Below are positions 46,860 to 58,502 of a stretch of 64,000 nucleotides of DNA, piece by piece. The DNA comes from Rugalucina vietnamica (taxonomy: Eukaryota > Mollusca > Bivalvia > Lucinida > Lucinidae), in the NCBI GenBank assembly GCA_964017185.1, contig OZ024871.1:10966214-11030213 (forward strand). Reading direction: 5' to 3'. Every line of letters begins with the position of its first letter. The stretch's first letter is position 1. Below the pieces are notes generated by a model. That model searched no databases and had not been told where the DNA came from. It saw nothing but the letters and a program-made list of their open reading frames with translations. The position numbers were made by a program, and so were the translations under genes.

Positions 46860-49595
46860 ACCAAGATGTTTAAGTAGTGTGTCTGATAAATGTACCTTGT
46901 ACATCAAAACATAATTATGTGTGCTTTATGGGAAGTAAACACTGACTTGCATAACATTTTTATTTTAGCAAAGAATAAAATCCACTGTCCATGCAGATTA
47001 TAGATCTATGTTTGGTGTTAAGGCTTCAAAATACAAAGATAAAGGTATGAATCGGATGCAGAGAAACCCTTAAGCTTAATTTAAGCACATCAATACAGAA
47101 ACATAAACTTCTAAAGCGAAGAATGTCTAATGGAAGATTATTTGGTTGAAAATCCAAATTTTTTATTCCTGACACAACTACTTGGTATACAGTGAGGTAG
47201 AAAGTAAACAAGCTACAGGCTTGTACAAAATTATTGAAATCAGGTGGTTTGGTGAACTAATATCAAATCTAGTTTTTGAGCATTTTGACAGCCTTCCCCC
47301 CTGAGATCAAGAATGCCATTTGTATATGATATGTATATTGGTAAAATACAATTGCGTGCAAAAGGATTTTCTTGATCTTGGGGGGGGGGGGGGGGGGACA
47401 CATCCAAAAAAATATAACTTCTTTTTCCTATATGTTTAATAGGGAAAATCATGTTCTTAACCCAAATTTTTAAAAAGGAACTTCACCAACTTAGGAAACA
47501 AATTTTGGGATAATTTCAGAACTGGACCTACTATTGTTCAGAAGAATTTTTCTTTATTTCAGCTATAATTTTTATTTTTGATTTTCTCTAGGAAGAGTTC
47601 CATTCAAAAAGTACTTTCTCCTTTTAAATCTGTTCAGGATGTATTGTATGTTGCATGCGATCGTAATTCTACGGAAATAGATTTATTAAATGCATTGATA
47701 TCACTTCAGATATAACCTTACCTGTGAATATCAGCTTCTCAGTCTCTAAAACCCTCACAGGTATAGCGAGATGATACTAGACTATCCATCAATACGCTGA
47801 TTAATAAGTTTCCGACCCTCATTATGAGCTGCTGAATGATTGCCTGTTTTTAACATCTGGAATTCGTGCATAGGTTTGATTGAAACACGTCTGTTTCAAA
47901 TGCTCACGTCGGGCTGTCGTTCTCAAATGCTTAGCCTGAACGCAAAAATCAAAACATGTTCTAATACTGACGACTGAAACGTCAGGTTAGTCAGGTTCAG
48001 AGTCGGCTGAGTCAAGATCAGAGTTGCTTTTTTGCCGTTTAGTTCAAAAGCATATTACACTAGACATATTTGTTCTTTCTAATTGTCACTATATACCCCC
48101 TGACCCGGGACGTACGTATGTTTCTGGTCGTTGCTTACTTTTACTTTGATGACACTTATCACCCATGTATGTTTGATTTTTGTGAGCAAGCAATAAGATG
48201 AGCACATCCCCTAACTGTGAATTCTTTCTGATTTTCGTTAAGCTTAGCTATTGCGATAGAAACAGCTTTAATCCCACCTTAATTCCTTTATTTTCTGTTT
48301 AGACATTTTTCATCACATTCCCGCCTTTTGATTTCTTACTGTCCTTGGATCTTTATGTTACAGATTACAGTGAAGTGAATGTCGATGCTTTAATTTAGCT
48401 ATTGTTGCTAAAAGCCTTTCTGTCACCCATGACTCTAGCTGCTGTTGACCTAGAGTCCTTGTACCAGGAATTTGCTTGATGTTTAGTTCTGAAGAATCTC
48501 ATTCTCATGTTCCCCTTTATATTAGGCCTTAAACTTTCATCACAAACTAACTTATCTGAACTTGCACCCTTGTCCGTTCGACCTTTAGAGGATTCCGTGT
48601 GAGCTAACATCCCATCCGAAGTGGCATTGAATAGGTTATGCTTTTATAAGGAATGTCTGATCTTAAATTATATGAAAGCACCGATGTAGCTAAATATAGA
48701 AGAGGTTTTAGTGAGTCCAACAATGCCACCACTATATCAAGGACGACTTCGGTTGGAACTATTCTAAGTATGGTGTTACCATGGCAGATGTGGTCTGGTA
48801 CCCGACTCCTTCATAACAAATGAGATTGACCAATCACAGCCATCGCTAGGAGCCTCCATCACAGAAGAGTTTTACCAAACTAACCATGGTAGCTACCATA
48901 CCAGTCGGCTGGGTTCCTTTGGTAATGGGCATTCCTATCTCCAATACAGAAGAGCTTCACTATAGTCCGAACCGAACAACATTGGTAGCTACCATAGTCC
49001 TTACCATAGTCCCAATCGAAGTCGGCCTTAGTTGTAGAATTGAGGCATTCGTGACTTTGACCTGGACCCACTTGATTGAATTTTGATTTTGTTCGCTTCA
49101 CGACAAGAATTGCCTTTTTAATTTAATTAGAATTTCAGATATTCTGCAGGTACATGTAGCTGCTGCGTCTCGGCCAGATACTCAATGCACCATGATGCAT
49201 AGTGTTGATGCTGGAGAACACATCCCATATACCCTCTTTCAATGTCCAGTATCTTGTGCAAAGAAGCAAACTAGACACTAGCTCCAAATACTGCAACCTG
49301 ACCTTGTAATGATGACTCTGCGAAATCATCAAATCTAACTCTTGACTTGTCATCAACCATTAACACTCGAGTATCTTCCTCATTCACAGCAATGGTTACG
49401 GTGCCATGCAGTGTGACGTCTACTTCATGTAGAAACGCCATAAACTGTGACAGTAACAGGAACCAGTGTCGGCGCTGTAATTTTATGTGTATGAATGCCC
49501 CTGTCTGATATAATGCTTTCTGTTTGCATTGGGCCTAGCACGCCGAAAGAGTTATCGGGAGCGAATTTGGGCCCTGCGAAATACTTAGGTTGGAT
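46860..49595. other. no gene recognised
   Basis: AT-rich with a G-run at 47380-47397. Around 48720-49090 a set of GGTAGCTACCATA/ACCATGGTAGC-like palindromic words and related CTTCGGTTGG/CCAATCGAAG pairs suggests a decayed inverted repeat. No coding region I can defend. Confidence 0.4.
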
Positions 49596-49599
49596 GACA

Positions 49600-50325
49600 T
49601 AAATATTCCCCCCCTGGTATACCTGTATTAGCAGCTGGGGAAGCATTTCGCCAGATTTTGTACACGAAAACAAGACGTTCATTTGCCTTTTATCATCCAA
49701 CTGAGCGATAGGCACTTGCTTGCTGCCCTTTTCCTCCATAGACTATGGCTTGACGGGAACGTTATGTGACCCCATCTGATCCCAGTTTCTGATCAGGGCA
49801 TCCGGAATAGTATGCTATTTTATAACACTATCAATGCGTTTCACATATTCCGATTTTATATTTGATAAGTCATCGGAGCCATGGCGCCTTTTCGCTTAAC
49901 CAGACCATACGTTTCATAATGGTCACAGCCAACACCTTTGTTTGCGTGATGCTTTGGCCACCCAATGATTTTCCACCAAAAGACTGTTTTGCCTTCCGCA
50001 AGCAAAAATCCTTTTGCGGCAGAAATAATGATTCGGCTATTTACGATGCCTCCAGTCTGCCTTAGTTTACGAACATAGTTCTGGACTATAGTTTATTGTG
50101 TTTAGCACGTGGTGACCTCGGCAGAGAAGCAGAAGGAGCCTGATCAAATTATTTGCTCAAATTTCTACGCCTATTGTTGATCACTTAGAAATCCCGAACC
50201 GTACATTCGTTTGTGTTTTATCCAACACTGAACTTAAGAGCCTAGCAGCTCTAGAATAGCCATTCTCAATAGCATAACGCGCAATTATTGTGACACTCCT
50301 TTCCGGCGAGTACTCGGCGTATTCT
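49600..50325 (-). pseudogene. pogo/jerky-type (DDE_1) transposase remnant
   Basis: Read on the minus strand, recognisable blocks appear in family order in shifting frames: YSPERSVTIIARYAIENGYS (N-terminal DNA-binding helix region), KLRQTGGIVNSRIIISAAKG, YGLVKRKGA, IPDALIRNWDQMG (a catalytic-region Asp in the NWDQ block), then MEEKGSKQVPIAQLDDKRQM and SGEMLPQLL. At least two stops (one between VPVKP and SMEEK, one before HTIPDA) and several frame changes make it dead. The C-terminal part of the catalytic core is not recognisable. Family call from motifs; sure of superfamily, not of lineage. Confidence 0.82.
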
Positions 50326-52318
50326 TTTTCGCTATTTAGAACCAATGGAAAGTAATTATTCCTTTCGCACAGATTTGTTGGCTGTATGTTTGACAGGACT
50401 GTCCGCTTCCGGCAACTTATTACAAGAATGATTTCTAAGCATAAAAATAAAATAGGCGGCGTCGCCATCGTAAAAACCAAACAGAAAACTAGAATTTGTT
50501 TTTATGTCAGTGGAAACTGATGTCTCCCCCCTTTCTAAGTGCATGTCCAAAATATGCAAGCGAGAGTTATAGTTCTTGTGCATCACATATCCTGTCATTC
50601 TGTTTTATAAGTGTAACAGGTTTCACTGAAATATCTCTTACGCTTTTTTAGCTCACCTGACCCGAGCCGAAGGCTCACAGGTGAGCTTATAGTATACCCA
50701 TGCTCAGGCGTCCGTCCGTCCGTCGGCGTTCACAATTTCAAAAATCTTCTCTAAAACCGCTTGGCCGATCAAGTTGAAATTTTATATGGAGCCTCCATGG
50801 GTAGGAGGAATGAAAGTTTGTTCACGGGAATTTGATCACATGACCAAGATGGCCGCCGCGCCCATATATGGTAAAACCCTTCAAAAATCTTCTTCTCCAG
50901 AACCGGTGGGCCGATTTCCACGAAACTTGGTATGTAGCATCTGGGACTCCACCCCATTATAATTTGCTAAAATGATGACCCTGGGTTGACCTTGACCTAT
51001 TTTACGGCAAGGTCAATTTTGGAAACATAGGCTTTTACATGGGGAAAAGTGAAAACTATGGATTTTTTGAAAACTATTGGAGCCTGAGGCCTGAAAAGTG
51101 GTAGATGAAAACAACTAATGGAGTAGATGAATGTACGTGATTAATTTAGGTCAAGGTCATCTCTTGACCTTGGCCAGTCTGTCGTCCATACACACTTTTC
51201 AAAGATCTTCTCCTCTGAAACCGCTTGGCCAATCAAAGTGAAATTTTATATGAAGCATCCATGGGTAGGGGAGACGAAAGTTTGATCGCGAAATCTAGAT
51301 TACATGACCAAGATGGCCGCCACGCCCATATATGGTAAAAACCACTCAAAAATCTTCCTCTCCAGAACCGGCAGGCCGATTTTCACGAAACTTGGTATGT
51401 AGCATTTGGGACTACAGCCCATCATAATTTGCTAAAATGATGACCCTAGGATGACCTTGATCTATTTTACGGCAAGGTCAATTTTTTAAACATAGGCTTT
51501 TACATGGGAAAAAGTGAAAACAATGGATTTTTTAAAACTATTGCAGCCTGAGGCCTGAAAAGTGGTAGATGCAAACAACTAATGGAGTAGATGAAGGTAT
51601 GTGATTAATTTAGGCCAAGGTCATTTCTTGACCTTGGCCAGTCTGTCGTCCATACATACTTTTCAAAGATCTTCTTCTCTCAAACTGCTTGGCCAATCAA
51701 AGTGAAATATTATGCGGAGCATCCATGGGTAGGGGAGATGAAAATTTGATCGCGAAATCCGGGCCGCATGACCAAGATGGCCGCCACGCCCCCATATATG
51801 GTAAAAACCACTCAAAAATCTTCTTCTCCAGAACCGGCAGGCCGATTTTCATGAAACTTGGTATGTAGCATTTGGGTATCCAGCCCATCATAGTTTGATC
51901 AATGATAATCCTGGGATGACCTTGACCTATTTTACGGCAATGTCAATTTTGGAAACATAGGCTTTTACATGGGAAAAGTGAAAACTATGGATTTTTTGAA
52001 AACTGTTGCAGCCTGAGACCTGAAAAGTGGTAGATGCAAACAACTAATAGAGTAGATGAAGGTATGTGATTAATTTAGGTCAAGGTCATCTCTTGACCTT
52101 GGCCAGTCTGTCGTCCATACACACTTTTCAAAAATCTTCTTCTCTGAAACTGCTTGGCCAATCAAAGTGAAATTTTATGTGGAGCGTCCATGGATAGGGG
52201 GAACGAAAGTTTGATCGAGAAATTTATCACATGACCAAGATGGCCGCCATGCCCAACTATGGTAAAAACCACTCAAAATTCTTCTTCTCCAGAACTGGCT
52301 GGCCGAGTTACGAGACTT

Positions 52319-53718
52319 TTTTTTTATCATTTATTTATCACATTCTATACAAAGATTTACACAACAACATGTTAATACAAATCACTTATGTACAGATATA
52401 AATATTTAGGTTAGATGAATAATGTTAACATTCAACGTTTTATGTCTAATCATTTTGTATATAAATCTTTCTACATAATGTTTTTATCAGAAGAAAAATC
52501 TGAAAATATTGGTAGAAAAAATGACAATAAATAAATGAATAAATAAATAATTACATAAATAAATAAATAAATATCTTGCTGCTGTCTACTTTTAAACTTT
52601 AGGTTTCATGTCTTGTCAGTGTATCAAGTATATTTCTCCATTTGGTTTCAAAAGAGGCAAGTTTGTCATTCAGAAAAGCTATCTCTTTTTCTACTTTGAT
52701 TCGCGTTTTAAGGAAAGATTTAAAGTGTTGTATATTTGGAATTTGTTTTCTTTGTTTTGCTTGAAAAATGAAGAATTTTCCTAAATAAATTATGAAGTTT
52801 TGAACTAAGACTTTGTAAGTGGGATTTGATTGAATAATTCCGAAACTAATTGTTTTTTGGTCTAAATTTAAGTCAATATTACAATGATTAAGAAAGTCTG
52901 TCATTGAAGTCCAGAATTGTTGGACGTATGTGCACTCCCAGAAAAGATGTGAAAATGTTTCAATTTCCATGTTGCAAAATTCGCAGAGAGAAGAATTGAC
53001 AATTTTACATTTTGTGAGAAACTGGTTGGTCGGTATAATTCGCATTAAGTACTTATATTGGAAATTGCGCAGTTTTATTTCGTTTGTTGTTTTAAATGTT
53101 GTAGAATATATATTTTTCCAGTGTAAATGTTCATTTGAAAACTGTTCATTCCATTTCGTCTCAGATTTTATTTCAAATGTTTGATTTTGGTTCAGAAAAC
53201 AGTTGTAAATGAATTTATTTGCTTGTGAAGTGTTTTTAAGTTGATCTAATATTTTGGTTTCGACTGGGATATTTGAGTTTTCATGGTAAAGTTTTCGTCT
53301 CCAATCTTTTGGGATACTGTTTAATAAGCTCAGGTACCTTAAATAATCACTATTCGGTACTCCAAATTTATGTTGGATCTTTCTAAATGAACAATATACT
53401 TTTGTTTCATCATCATATATATCTTTTATGTATTTTATACCTAGTTCTGACCAACGTTTATAGAATACTGTGTTGTCATCTATACGTATTTTAGAATTAT
53501 TCCAAAGAATTTCATTAAAATGATTATAAATTATTGGTTTTATATTTAGTTTTGACCATGCCATAAGTATATCTTTAAGAAACGGTTTGTTTTTAAAATG
53601 TTTCAACACATCAAATTCATTAAAATTACATTCAAATAAAATATTACCTCCAATTTCTCTGAAATCATTTTCATATAAGGTTTTTTTGTTTTCAGATTGT
53701 AAAAAGCGTTTAATCGAT
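52319..53718 (-). mobile_element. 5'-truncated L1/Tx1-like LINE (LINE-D)
   Basis: Exactly bounded by the 11-bp duplication TTACGAGACTT at 52308-52318 and 53719-53729. A T10-type run at the left border is the complement of a 3' A-tail. It sits in the fourth 463-bp unit of the surrounding array. Only the C-terminal ~370 codons and 3' UTR were copied. Confidence 0.88.
52599..53718 (-). pseudogene. LINE-D C-terminal ORF2 fragment
   Basis: Open for about 373 codons from the truncation point to TGA at 52599. It has the region after RT in L1/Tx1-like elements, including FRKIQHKFGVPNSDYLRYL and a zinc-knuckle-like CEFCNMEIETFSHLFWEC. The apparent N-terminal Met and seven following residues come from the flanking repeat, not the LINE. 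Related in style to the LINE-C C-terminus at 58.5-59.5 kb. No RT catalytic motifs remain, so it is non-functional although the frame is intact; this suggests a recent insertion. Confidence 0.85.
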
Positions 53719-54159
53719 TTACGAGACTTGGTATGTAGCATTTGGGACTCCAGCCCATCGTAGTTTATTGAAATGATGACCCTAGGATGACCTTGACCTA
53801 TTTTACGGCAAGGTCAATTTTGGAAACATAGGCTTTTACATGGGAAAAAGGCGAAAACAATGGATATTTTGGAAACTGTTGCAGCATGAGACCTGAAAGT
53901 TGCTGGATGCAGACAACTAATGGAGTCAATGAAGGTAAGTAATTATGAAGGCCAATGTCATTACATGACCTTGACCCAAGGTCATTTAAATACCAAAATT
54001 AAAATTATGGTTTTCTCAGAAATCACTGGGTTTGGAAACTATTGCAGCCTGAGACCTGAAACTTTGAAGATGCAGACAACTAATGAAGTCAATAAAGGTG
54101 TGTGAGTATTCAAGGTCAAGGTCATTTCATGATGACTTTTTACTCCACGATCAGCTTCA

Positions 54160-56310
54160 GGTGATCCATAGATCTGCAAGCAAAAGTTATGGTTCTTAAG
54201 AATGACATATCACCTTATTGTGCTTTATAAGTGTACCAAGTTTCATTGAAATATCTCTTTCGATTTTTGAGTTGTAGAGCGGACACAAAATTATATGGAA
54301 AATAATCAAAGAGAAATAACTCTAAAGATATGAAAGCAAGAGTTATGGTTATTGTGCATGACACATCGCCTCATTGTGTTTTATAAGTGTATCAAGTTTC
54401 ATTGAAATATTTTTGACGGTTTTTGAGTTATAAAGCGGACACGAAATTCTATGGAAAATTATCGAAGGGAAATAACTCCAAAGATATGAAAGCAAGAGTA
54501 AAGGTTCTTGTGCATGACACATTATCGTGCTTTATAAGTGTACCAAGTTTCACTGAAATAAATTGTATGGAAAAAATCAAAGGGAAATAACTCCAAAGAT
54601 ATGAAAGCAAGAGTTATGGTTCTTGTGCATGACACATCGTCTCGTCATGCTTTATAAGTGTATCAAGTTTCATTGAAATATTTTTTGACGGTTTTCGAGT
54701 TATAGAGTGGACACGATTTGTGACGGACAGACGGACAGACACAGGGAAAAACAATATGTCTCCCGACCCTTCGGGGGGAGACATAATGACTGAAAAGTCG
54801 ATTTGCGAGGTCAAAATATTCAATTAGTCTACATGTTTGAATAAAGGTAATGATTACTTCTTTGTTGGGACAAAAACAACGCGATGCATGCTCACGTCAA
54901 CATGCAAACTGTGCCGTTATTCGCTCACATGCGTTGCAGTTTATGGGAAAGTGCGATGCCTCTTCCGGACGTAATATGGAAAATGCCGAATGCACCAAGT
55001 ACACCCATGCTTGCTCGTGAATTAAAACCAGAGGACCAATAGTCCTTTAAACGCTCACCTGAGATTTGCAGCATATACCAATAAACATGTTTGAATACTA
55101 GAATTTGTTTTCTCTGTGAAAACTGATGTCTCTCCCCTTTCTACGTGCATGTCCAAAATATGCAAGCAAGAGTTATAGTTCTTGTGCATCTCATATCCTG
55201 TCATTCTGTTTTATAAGTGTACCAAGTTTCATTGAAATATCTCTTAAGGTTTTCAAGTTATAGAGCGGGCACAAAATTGTATGGAAAATAATCAAAGGGA
55301 AATAACTCCAAAGATATGAAAGCAAGAGTAATGATTCTTGTGCAGTGACACATCGTCTCATCATGCTTTATAAGTGTACCATGTTTCATTGAAAAATCTC
55401 TAATGGTTTTTGAGTTATAGAGCAGACACAAAATTGTATGAAAAATAATCAAAGGGAAATAACTCCAAAGATATGCAAGCAAGAGTTATGGTTCTTTAGC
55501 ATGACACATCATCTCATCGTGCTTTATAAGTGTACCAAGTTTCATTGAAATATTTCTTATGGTTTTCAAGTTATAGAGTGAACATGAAATTGTATGGAAA
55601 AATAATCAAAGGGAAATAACTCCAAAGATATGAAAGCAAGAGTTATAACTCTTGTGCATGACACATGGTCTCATCGTGCTTTATAAGTGTACCAAGTTTC
55701 ACTGAAATTTCTCTTACGGTTTTCAAGTTATAGAGTGGACATGAAATTGTATGGAAACTAATCAAAGGACAATTACTCCAAAGATATGCAAGCAAGAGTT
55801 ATGGTTTGTTAGCATGACACATCATCTCATCGTGCTTTATAAGTGTACCAAGTTTCATTGAAATATCTCTTACGGTTTTCAAGTTATAGAACGGACACGA
55901 AATTGTATGGAAAATAATCAAAGGGAAATAGTTCATAAAATACTCAAGCCAGAGTTATGGCTCTTGTGCATGACACATCGTCTGTTCATGCTTAATAAGT
56001 GAATCAAGTTTTATTGAAATATTAACCGGTTTTCAAGTTATAAAGCGGACACGAAATTGTATCGAAAATAATCAAAGGGAAATAACTCCAAAAATACTCA
56101 AGCAAGAGTTATGGTTCTTAAGCATGACACATCGTCTCGTCGTGGTTTACAAGTGTACCAAGTTTCATTGAAAATTCTTTAACGGTTTTCAAGTTATAGA
56201 GCGGACACGATTTGTGACGGACGGACGGACAGACGGACGGACGGACAGACAGACAGACGCACGGGGAAAAACAATATGTCTCTCGACCCTGAAGGGGGGA
56301 GACATAATTA
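54160..56310 (+). repeat. ~157-bp tandem units (GGGAAATAACTCC type), two blocks
   Basis: A block at about 54160-54720 and a longer one at about 55085-56215. Each unit contains GGGAAATAACTCCAAAGATA, GCAAGAGTTATGG, GTGCATGACACATCG and AGTGTACCAAGTTTCATTG, followed by GTTATAGAGCGGACACG. Spacing between successive GGGAAATAACT words in the second block is about 156-160 bp. Both blocks end in (GGAC)n/(AGAC)n microsatellite and a GGGAAAAACAATATGTCTC hairpin, as though two related elements lie in tandem. Confidence 0.8.
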
Positions 56311-56439
56311 TGGTATTTAACCCCAGTACAGGGGCAGATGAAGCCCTTGGACCATTTTCTTTCTTTTTCTTTTTTTTTTTTCAGAATAATCAATATTCTG
56401 TCCATTTGCCAATTTCCTGCTGGCTTTTCCCTTCAAATG

Positions 56440-57846
56440 ACATTTAAAAAGTTTTCCCCATTCAAATGCATAGGCGACCTATGTTGACCTTGTCGTAAAA
56501 TAGGTCAAGGTCACCACAGGGTCATGATTTATATACATTGTAGTACTTTAGCCATCAATGCTTCATGCTAAGTTTCATTGAAATCTGTCCACCAGTTGCA
56601 GAGAAGAAGATTTTTTTCGTTTTTTACCGCGGCCATCTTGATCATATGACCTAGATTATTTATACGAGGTCTGTCCCGGGAAATCATAAAGATGTCTGAT
56701 ATTTCGTGAACGGTTCGTTGAAATTTAAAGATATGTTCATGCTTTTAAATTACATTTATACTGAGCAATCTGTGAAAATATTAGTTCAATCGCTTACAAA
56801 TTGCAAAAGTTATGGAGATTTATATGATGGTGTATCGGCGTTTACGGAGCACGTTGAAAATCATTTTGCTACCTTTTTGTGGAGGGGTGGTTGTATGTTT
56901 TGTGTGCAGTCTCTTTATCAGAGCTGTAATGGTGATGAATATTGTCATCTAAGCATTGATTAAGTCTTCTTAGTTAAAATTATAGTCAATAATTTGAGTT
57001 ATGAATGATAAGTAGAAAAAATAGCATGATCAGTTTCATTTATATGAGGAAACACAAATTTTATTTTAGACTGAAATAAAACAAAAAGATGCCGCTTGTT
57101 TAAAATCACAACAAGAAACGATCATTTAGAATATTTAAAGAAAAAATGCATACAGAATCATCACAGGATTATTAATGACACAATAGAAGGTTGATTTTAT
57201 AAATTAATTTTGTTAAATATACTTAACCGGAAAGAAAAGCTTGGGGAAGGTCTAATTTTGCGCCGCAAAACTTACATTACGTCACTATTTTCCAATAAAA
57301 TAATTGCAGTAGGTTTAAGAAAAAATCTATAAAATCAACGCTGATGGTGGAAATTATTTCAAACTTTCAAAAACTTATCTTACATAATTACTCATGCAAC
57401 TGATAGTTAGAATTGTGTAATATCACCTCAACTCGCAATTACAGGAACTGTTGAATTTGATCTTGATGAATTTCAAAACAGTGTTTTTGACGTGCGCCGT
57501 AGACACCTACCCCTCTTGGAATAAATGCATATAAATCTGTTGTGTAAGGGGTGAATTCATCCATATTTGTACGAAATGTTTATTAGATGTTTGCAAACAG
57601 ATCATATCAATTTCATGAAATTCTGCAGACACATTACTGTTGAATCACAAATGTCTACGTATTTCTGGGACAGACCCCGTATACACTTTGATTCCCCCAT
57701 TCTATAGATGCTTTACATAAAATTTGGCTTTGATTGGTCAAGCGGTTTCAAAGGAGAAGATGTTTGAATATTATGGTAATATACATATATAATGCCCCGG
57801 GGTGGGGGCAGATGAGCCCCGGGTCCATTTTTTTTCAGAATCATTA

Positions 57847-57850
<4 letters not shown>
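56440..57850 (-). repeat. inverted composite-repeat fragment split by a mariner-type MITE
   Basis: Carries the 463-bp family's words in the opposite orientation: GTCGTAAAATAGGTCAAGGT, GCGGCCATCTTGATCATATG. It resumes after the MITE with TTTGATTGGTCAAGCGGTTT. The T-run at 57851-57881 follows. Confidence 0.6.
56663..57681. mobile_element. mariner-type non-autonomous element, ~1.0 kb
   Basis: Terminal inverted repeats TACGAGGTCTGTCCCGGGAA and, on the other strand, TACGGGGTCTGTCCCAGAAA. Flanked by TA at 56661-56662 and 57682-57683, the Tc1/mariner signature. An 85-codon open frame inside resembles no transposase and no DDE/D block was found, so it is probably a long MITE. It inserted into the inverted composite repeat. 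Confidence 0.75.
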
Positions 57851-57881
<31 letters not shown>

Positions 57882-58121
57882 AATCTGTGTGCAGTTTATT
57901 TGGATTTTCCCCGTTATAAACACTCTTCTGGACCCGGGTTTTCCAGAAGTGTTACATAAAAAGATTCTTTCTCTCTCTCTTTTTCTCATCTGACATACAT
58001 GTGCACTATTTTTCCTCACTCCTTGTATACAGTAAATCTTTTAAATACATAGAATTTTGTAGCAATATTAGTGCACCTTTTATACTACCTTTCAACCGAT
58101 AACATTTATAAATATAATAAT
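57684..58121. other. no gene; T-rich and simple sequence
   Basis: Rest of the composite repeat, a T-run at 57851-57881 and a CTCT tract near 57968. The open frame on the minus strand here is built on the poly(T) run and is not a gene. Confidence 0.5.
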
Positions 58122-58502
58122 CTTTTTTTTTTCTTCTTTTTTAAGTCAATCAAACACATGTATTAATCAAACAATTATAAAGGTACAAAATTTTATCTTG
58201 TGTGCTGCAGGTTAACAAGAGCTCCCAAGAGGTTGAACTGAAAAAAGGCAGAAAATAAACATCTCAAAAATGAGTGTCCAAAGTCTCAGGAACGTCTCAG
58301 TAATCTGTCCCACACAATATTATAAAGTTTGTTCAACAGATTCTTTTAGAAAACCTGGCAACAGGTGGGGATGGGGATTTGGGGGTGGGGTCTGCCCAGT
58401 ATGTTATATAAATATTTTTCTGTTACAGTAGATTGGCTCAAATAAAAACAATAAAGATAAGTAAGCCATTTAATTTTAATGCTGAGTTGAAGGAAATTTG
58501 TG

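Larger units (their letters stand above)
50650..54790 (+). repeat. hairpin-capped composite tandem repeat element
   Basis: Begins with the hairpin AGCTCACCTGACCCGAGCC / GGCTCACAGGTGAGCT and ends in GGGAAAAACAATATGTCTCC with a CGACCCTTCGGGG hairpin. It has two internal arrays. First come ~463-bp units starting near 50725, 51185, 51648 and 52111, the fourth resuming after the LINE at 53719. Then come ~120-157-bp units from ~54160 to 54715. Diagnostic words are CATGACCAAGATGGCCGCC, TTTACGGCAAGGTCAATTTT and CCTTGGCCAGTCTGTCG. Open frames inside are by-products. Such families are common in bivalve genomes; autonomous partner unknown. Confidence 0.75.

Noticed and set aside
48395-49356. Further pogo-type transposase exons downstream of the recognised blocks
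   Set aside because: Short minus-strand frames here do not match the family's C-terminal catalytic region; the similarity ends near 49600.
50769-52000. Short conserved frames in the 463-bp units (for example 50769-50957 and 51697-51891)
   Set aside because: Similarity between them is DNA-level repeat identity; frames are broken in other units, so not protein selection.
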